Of a stretch of 64,000 nt of DNA, positions 59,490 to 64,000 are shown piece after piece (position 1 is the first letter of the stretch; every line of letters begins with the position of its first letter). The DNA comes from Thermasporomyces sp036564245 (GTDB lineage: Bacteria; Actinomycetota; Actinomycetes; Propionibacteriales; Actinopolymorphaceae): NCBI GenBank assembly GCA_036564245.1, contig DATCKU010000042.1, positions 1 to 64,000 on the forward strand. The letters are read 5' to 3'. A model generated the notes under the pieces. The model was not told the DNA's origin and made no database searches. It saw only the letters and a list, made by a program, of their open reading frames with translations. Both the position numbers and the translations under genes were made by a program.

Positions 59490-61355
59490 TCAAGGGTCGA
59501 TCACCGATCCGAACGCCTCGCGTACGTCGGCCTTAGACGAGGTCACGTAGACGTCGGAGGGTGGACCGATGTCGACACTCATCCACGCCGGTTGGGTGTA
59601 ACGCAGCACGGGCGGGCAGCTTCTCCCCCCGATCTCGATGGGTGTCTTGGTCACGAGTCGCCCGGTTCGCAGCTCGTAGACGCGTACCGGAATTCTCTTC
59701 TTGTGAAAGTCGACGTTGGTGTAACCGAAGGGATGCAGCTCGGACTCGTACGGACACGTCCGCACGACCGTGCCCATCTTCGCAGTGCCCGTGCAGATGA
59801 CCAGGACCGCCTCGGTGGGGCCATCCGCAAGCCACGACGACGGGAGTCGTGACTTGTTCGGGGCCGCGCCGAAGATCAGGGCAGGATAGGGTCCCTTGCC
59901 TGCGCCACGATACGGCTTCGCACCGCCGTAGGGCGCCGGCTTCTTGCAGTACGCAGGGTTGCCGTCCGCATCGTACGGTGAGTCGAGCAGCATTCGTACC
60001 TTCGCCAGCTGAATCGCCAGCGTGGCTCGCCGTACTCCCCGCTTGGCCCGGCCAGCCAGCGCATGATCGGGGTACTCGTCGAGCAGCTGACGGTAACGCT
60101 TGCGGGCCTGCTCTGGACGGCTGCGCGCCATGAGCTCGTCACCACAGCCCACGATCGCAGCCGGAGCGACTCGGGGAACGACGTCGGCGGCGCGATCCAG
60201 TTCGTCGCCAGTGGGTGAACGGCCTCGAATCCAGTCGGTGATGGCCGCGGTGTCACAGGCGTTCTTGACCGGCAACGTGCCCAGGAAGCCGTCTAGGACC
60301 TTGCGCACCTCGGCCGCATGGTCGGGGAACTCGTCGAGGACTGTCGAGAGATGGTCGAAACCGACCGGCAGGCGTCTCGTGTCGCCAGTCAATGCAGTGT
60401 CGAACTCAGCCGCTGCCTCTGCGAGGAAGAGCTCGGCGCGCCGGTCGTCGGCGCCGGTCCACAGGGCGCCAGGATGCGAGCGGTACTCGGCCAGCGTCTT
60501 GGCCGCCTTGAGGCGGTCGCCTTCTCTCGCTTGTCGCTCCGCCGTCAACAGCAGCTTGCACGCGTCGACGCTCAACCGGCTACGAGCAACCAGCGGGGCG
60601 TCGACAACCCGATGCCCAACCCACAACCCGTCGAGGGTCGACAGCGCCTGCTGACAGTCGTTGGCACGGTGGGCATCGGCCGCCTGGCGTTCGATCCGCC
60701 ACGCATCGACGCGCAGGAGAGCAGCGATCAGCACCACAGGAACCGTGATGGCCAAGGCGGTAAGCCGCTGCTTGGGCACGCTGCGCTGCAGGCTGGGGGC
60801 CTGGGAGGGACCGGCAGGCATGGGCCCCACCGATCCGGGGCTGGTCAAGCCGGGTACAGCAGCGGCGCCGAGTGTGGCCGTTCTTGGTGTGACTGGCCTC
60901 GATGTGGCTGGGCTCGGTGAGACTGCGGAACGCTCGCCAGACATGGGATTCGGTGCCGACGTCGCCCCGCTCGTCCGCCGCAGCCGATGTGCCGCGTACG
61001 CCCCATGCGCGGTCACGACAGCCCACCACACCACGAGCGCGAGCTGTGTCCACACAGGCTGCACGAGCGCGACCAGGAGCCCGACGAGCACACCGGTGAC
61101 CAGCAGGTTGATGAAGGCGAAACCCCAGAGTCCCAGCAACAGATAGCCCACACCGAGCAACGACGCATTGCCGACGGCGGCCGCGACCGGGTCGTAGCGC
61201 CGATCTTGCAGTCGATCCCACGTGGCGTGGTGGTCCCATGGTGAGCGCGTTGAAGCGTTCGAGACCTGAGAGGTCGGCCCGACAGGGATCGAGGGCATCG
61301 GGCCCATGGGCGTTGGACGTGGCGGGTCGCCAGGCTTCGGCGGCATCGGACCCAT
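59490..61355 (-). CDS. Large uncharacterised membrane protein with TPR-like region
   Basis: 621 aa. Pro-rich cytoplasmic lead (MGPMPPKPGDPPRP), two to three hydrophobic segments (about 60-125), a long disordered linker, another TM segment near 205-225 (LTALAITVPVVLIAALLRV), then an extracellular helical region with TPR-like repeats (CQQALSTLDGLWVGHRV; KTLAEYRSHPGALW; RKRYRQLLDEYPDHALAGRAKRGVRR) and a C-terminal beta domain with cysteines. The repeated YP/EEYPDHA helices suggest a scaffold. No family name assigned. Convergent with the kinase-like receptor, divergent from a lipoprotein gene. Confidence 0.72.
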   Translation of the reverse strand: MGPMPPKPGDPPRPTPMGPMPSIPVGPTSQVSNASTRSPWDHHATWDRLQDRRYDPVAAAVGNASLLGVGYLLLGLWGFAFINLLVTGVLVGLLVALVQPVWTQLALVVWWAVVTAHGAYAAHRLRRTSGATSAPNPMSGERSAVSPSPATSRPVTPRTATLGAAAVPGLTSPGSVGPMPAGPSQAPSLQRSVPKQRLTALAITVPVVLIAALLRVDAWRIERQAADAHRANDCQQALSTLDGLWVGHRVVDAPLVARSRLSVDACKLLLTAERQAREGDRLKAAKTLAEYRSHPGALWTGADDRRAELFLAEAAAEFDTALTGDTRRLPVGFDHLSTVLDEFPDHAAEVRKVLDGFLGTLPVKNACDTAAITDWIRGRSPTGDELDRAADVVPRVAPAAIVGCGDELMARSRPEQARKRYRQLLDEYPDHALAGRAKRGVRRATLAIQLAKVRMLLDSPYDADGNPAYCKKPAPYGGAKPYRGAGKGPYPALIFGAAPNKSRLPSSWLADGPTEAVLVICTGTAKMGTVVRTCPYESELHPFGYTNVDFHKKRIPVRVYELRTGRLVTKTPIEIGGRSCPPVLRYTQPAWMSVDIGPPSDVYVTSSKADVREAFGSVIDP

Positions 61356-61530
61356 GCGGGCCCCTTTCAGAACGTACTGGCTTTTCGTGCAGGCTAACTG
61401 CAGCCCTGCAGGCGTCGGTCGAGGACTGGCACCAACAGGACAGGAACGGCAGCGATGGCCACTGTCGTGGGGCTGGCAGCAATAGGCCAGTCAGGAATCC
61501 GCTGCTGCGTGGGCGGGCTACGTTCGCGGG

Positions 61531-62112
61531 ATGCTGACGAACGCTTGGCGCGCACTCTGCCTGATCGGAACCGTGAGCCTCGCCACGAGCTGCGGCCTGC
61601 TGCCCGCAGGAGAGAAGTCATCCCCAGGCGCGAACGAGACCACGAAAGCGAGCTCGGCAACGCCCAGTCCTCCCTCACCCAGCCCCACCTCGCCGAGCCC
61701 TACGTCACCACGCCCGACAGCCACCCCGTCCCCTGCTCTCACCGCCTCGGACCGAACGAGGTACGAGGCATGTCTCGACGGCACGTGCGAAGTGGCGATC
61801 GGCCGACCGGTCACGATCCGACTGGGCGGTGCGACCGGAGGCGGCACGCTCACGATTCGCAAGGTGCTGAGCAACGGCATCGACTTCGACCTGAGTCTCG
61901 CCGGAGGCGGTGGTGGCACGGGACAGCTGCTGTTCAAAGGCGAGTGCGGGCCAGTTTTCTGGTTCTCGAGCTACGGCGGAGGCAGCGGCACGTTCTGCAA
62001 GGGTGACGGCCGGGCTCTGCCGGCGCCGAAACCCCGGCCCGGCATGGTCGGGTTGCAGGTGCCCGGCAAGACCAGATCCGGCTCCATCGTGCTGCGCATC
62101 GTCTCGGGCTGA
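61531..62112 (+). CDS. Uncharacterised lipoprotein
   Basis: 193 aa. Signal peptide with lipobox ATSC (LIGTVSLATSC), a Ser/Pro/Thr repeat linker (PSPPSPSPTSPSPTSPRPT) of the kind that spans peptidoglycan, then a glycine-rich beta domain with four cysteines (EACLDGTCEVAIGRP, FKGECGPVFWF, GTFCKGDGR). Cell-surface protein of unknown role; no catalytic motif seen. Confidence 0.75.
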   Translation: MLTNAWRALCLIGTVSLATSCGLLPAGEKSSPGANETTKASSATPSPPSPSPTSPSPTSPRPTATPSPALTASDRTRYEACLDGTCEVAIGRPVTIRLGGATGGGTLTIRKVLSNGIDFDLSLAGGGGGTGQLLFKGECGPVFWFSSYGGGSGTFCKGDGRALPAPKPRPGMVGLQVPGKTRSGSIVLRIVSG

Positions 62113-62223
62113 GCGACCAACGCCTCGAACGCTGTGACACGTGTCGCGAGGTGAGTTGTCGCACGACAAGAACGGACACTGGGTGAGGTGGTACCACCCA
62201 CCCAGCGAAGCTCGCGGCAGCTC

Positions 62224-64000
62224 TCACGCTGACAGCAGGCTGCGTACGTCGAGCGTTGCGCGCACCCGGGCCGCCCACGGCCGGCGGCGTAGTCCTCGAT
62301 TCACCTGGCGGACACCGGCCCACGCATCGTCGACCACACGCTGGTCCACAGCGACCGGCGACCACAGCGCACGGTCGACCGCCCAGGCCACCTGCTCCAA
62401 CCCACGGACCGTTTGGTCGTCGGCGATCTGGCCCGCAGCCCGCGCCAGGTCTCGGACCGTCGTCCCCGCGGTCACTCGGACCCCGTGCGCCCGCAGTCGG
62501 TCGCGTACTTCGGCCCACGCGCCGACGACCGCGGCCGAGCCATGCTGCCTGCGACGGCGAAGCGTACGCAACGAGCGCAGCACCGGCACACCCACAAGCC
62601 ATCCGACCGGCGGCAGCGCGAGCAGCCACGCCCAGTGCCACAGCGTGAGTTTCGAGGCTGGCACCGATCGGCCCTGGCCCGGTTCGCCTGCTTCCCGCGG
62701 GGCCGGCGGATCGTCGAGTTCTCCCGGCGGAGGCAGCTCGGCGCGCGCCCGCTCGGTCACCTCGTCCTGGCCACCGCCCACCTGCCGACCTGGGCTCGCC
62801 AGCCCTGCCGGGTCCAACGGCCACCAACCGATCCCGTCGACGGCTACCTCCGGCCACACGAGCACGTCGTGGTTGCGGACGGTCGTCCAGCCGTCGCGAT
62901 CGGAATCCTCGGGGGCCCGGAACCCCACGACCAGCCGGGCAGGTATGCCGTTCAGCCGGGCCAGGACGACGTACGCCGCGGCGAACTGCTCACTCGTCCC
63001 CCGCTTCTCGCCGAACAGGAAGCGACGCAGCTGCGGCCAGCCGTGCCCGGTCGGCACGGTCTGTCGCCCAGCCGATGAATCCTCTGCATCGGCATCAGGG
63101 CCGTTCACCAGCTGGTAATGCGTCGCCAGGTATCGCTCGAGCGCGAGCGCAGTCTGAAACGTCGCCCGCCGTCCGCCGACCGCCCGGGATGCCAAAGCCG
63201 CGACGTCCCGCGGCACGTTGCCCAGGTCACTGACCCGGACGTCACGGTCTACCGCCGAGTGCAGGAGTTGGTGAGCGGTGACGCGCTGGGTGTACCACGC
63301 GAGCGAGTAGGTCCGCGGCCGGTCCTTGGCGTACAACGTGCCGCCGACCGGCTCGACGAAGACCTCGCGCGAAGCATCCACTGATCGTGGCAACGGCTGG
63401 CTCGGCAGCCAGGGTGCGGACAAGTTCCGTACCTCGACGTCCGCGCGGGCGGTCAGCATCGGTGAGCGCAGAGCCGCACCGGGCGCGAGCTCGGCACCGA
63501 ACCGCAGGAATGGCCGCGCGGTCGTCCAGTTCGTCCCGTCGAAGTCGTCCAGTGCGACAAGCCGCCAGCGGTCCACCGCGGCGTCCGTGCGGAATCGGAA
63601 CACCACGGCCTCCGGGTCGAGCAGCCGGCCTGCCACCTCGGCCAGTGGACTGGTGGGTCGGTTGGACGGAAGGTCGGTGGACTGCACCCGCTGCAAGGTG
63701 TACGGCGGGCGTCCCATCGGGTCGACACCGATCGTCACCAACCCGCCGACCGCTGCGGCAGAGGCGAGGCTCATGGCGGCGACGAGCGGCGCCAGGTCAC
63801 GCCGCTTTGGACGCCGCTTCGTAGCCGAGCGCGCCGCCGCCGGAAGCAGCACGAGCGCGGCAGTCGCTGCGTAGCAGAGCACGAGAACGTACGCAGCGCT
63901 GCCCTCGAGCGCGTCGTACGTCTGGCTGACGCCGGCCACCGCGAGACTTGGCAGCATCGCGCCCAGGGCACCCACTCGGTCCAACAGCTCGACACCCAGC
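62224..64000 (-). CDS. TgpA-like transglutaminase-fold membrane protein, partial
   Basis: At least 592 aa; the reading frame runs off the right edge, so the start lies outside. Membrane segments, then the extracellular transglutaminase-like domain, then TM (WHWAWLLALPPVGWLVGVPVLRSL) and a DUF4129-like cytoplasmic tail. His372 (NHDVLVWPE) and Asp391 (WWPLDPAG) of the catalytic triad are present (numbered from the ATG at 63984), but the nucleophile position reads Ser331 in KRGTSEQFAAAYV instead of Cys. Usually encoded beside a DUF58 protein and MoxR ATPase; those would lie beyond the window. Confidence 0.8.
   Translation of the reverse strand, partial: LGVELLDRVGALGAMLPSLAVAGVSQTYDALEGSAAYVLVLCYAATAALVLLPAAARSATKRRPKRRDLAPLVAAMSLASAAAVGGLVTIGVDPMGRPPYTLQRVQSTDLPSNRPTSPLAEVAGRLLDPEAVVFRFRTDAAVDRWRLVALDDFDGTNWTTARPFLRFGAELAPGAALRSPMLTARADVEVRNLSAPWLPSQPLPRSVDASREVFVEPVGGTLYAKDRPRTYSLAWYTQRVTAHQLLHSAVDRDVRVSDLGNVPRDVAALASRAVGGRRATFQTALALERYLATHYQLVNGPDADAEDSSAGRQTVPTGHGWPQLRRFLFGEKRGTSEQFAAAYVVLARLNGIPARLVVGFRAPEDSDRDGWTTVRNHDVLVWPEVAVDGIGWWPLDPAGLASPGRQVGGGQDEVTERARAELPPPGELDDPPAPREAGEPGQGRSVPASKLTLWHWAWLLALPPVGWLVGVPVLRSLRTLRRRRQHGSAAVVGAWAEVRDRLRAHGVRVTAGTTVRDLARAAGQIADDQTVRGLEQVAWAVDRALWSPVAVDQRVVDDAWAGVRQVNRGLRRRPWAARVRATLDVRSLLSA

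Overview
The window is high-GC DNA whose gene content fits a soil or plant-associated actinomycete (Actinomycetota). Indicators are overlapping GTG/ATG-started operons, a DevR/DevS (DosR/DosS)-type hypoxia two-component system, an F420-type LLM oxidoreductase, a TgpA-like transglutaminase, a DUF3558 lipoprotein, ROK, SorC and YheO regulators, and many ABC sugar importers. No rRNA, tRNA, CRISPR array, phage gene or transposase was recognised. The genus cannot be fixed from what I can see.

Layout. 0-2.6 kb: a two-gene ABC-2 exporter. 2.3-4.4 kb: a poorly coding zone with a doubtful membrane ORF, a frameshifted DUF1330 gene and a decayed minus-strand gene. 4.4-12.8 kb: an eight-gene operon with almost every junction overlapping by 4 nt: GntR/FCD regulator, a TauABC/SsuABC-like importer, a beta-hydroxyacid dehydrogenase, a mandelate-racemase-type enolase-superfamily enzyme, an aldehyde dehydrogenase and a LarA-like (lactate racemase family) protein. 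12.8-22.4 kb: a YheO-type regulator divergent from a second operon with a sugar-type ABC importer lacking its ATPase, an aldehyde dehydrogenase, a Gfo/Idh/MocA oxidoreductase, a threonine-synthase-like PLP enzyme and an N-acyl-D-amino-acid deacylase. Together these two loci look like an 18-kb catabolic island for hydroxy/sugar acids and N-acylated D-amino-acid derivatives; this is the best candidate for an undescribed pathway.

22.4-29.4 kb: an aldo/keto reductase remnant, a methyltransferase, and a ROK-controlled ABC importer operon with a perfect 25-bp operator. 29.4-33.3 kb: a compact dormancy/hypoxia module (DoxX, DevR, DevS with the conserved heme histidine, a pyridoxamine-oxidase-fold protein) with two good DosR-box matches. 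33.3-40.3 kb: an erythritol/threitol-like polyol locus (ABC importer, HxlB-like SIS isomerase, EltD-like dehydrogenase, SorC regulator, SDR). 40.3-43.6 kb: a large secreted glycoside hydrolase.

43.8-64 kb: envelope and mixed genes, including small membrane/lipoproteins, a gluzincin-type lipoprotein, an MFS exporter, an F420-type oxidoreductase, an SDR beside an orphan 18-bp palindrome, a tandem pair of secreted Fn3-like proteins of which the second is dead, a DUF4253 protein, a DUF3558 lipoprotein, a kinase-like receptor lacking the catalytic aspartate, and a TgpA-like protein that runs off the end. Decayed genes are unusually common here (about eight across the window).
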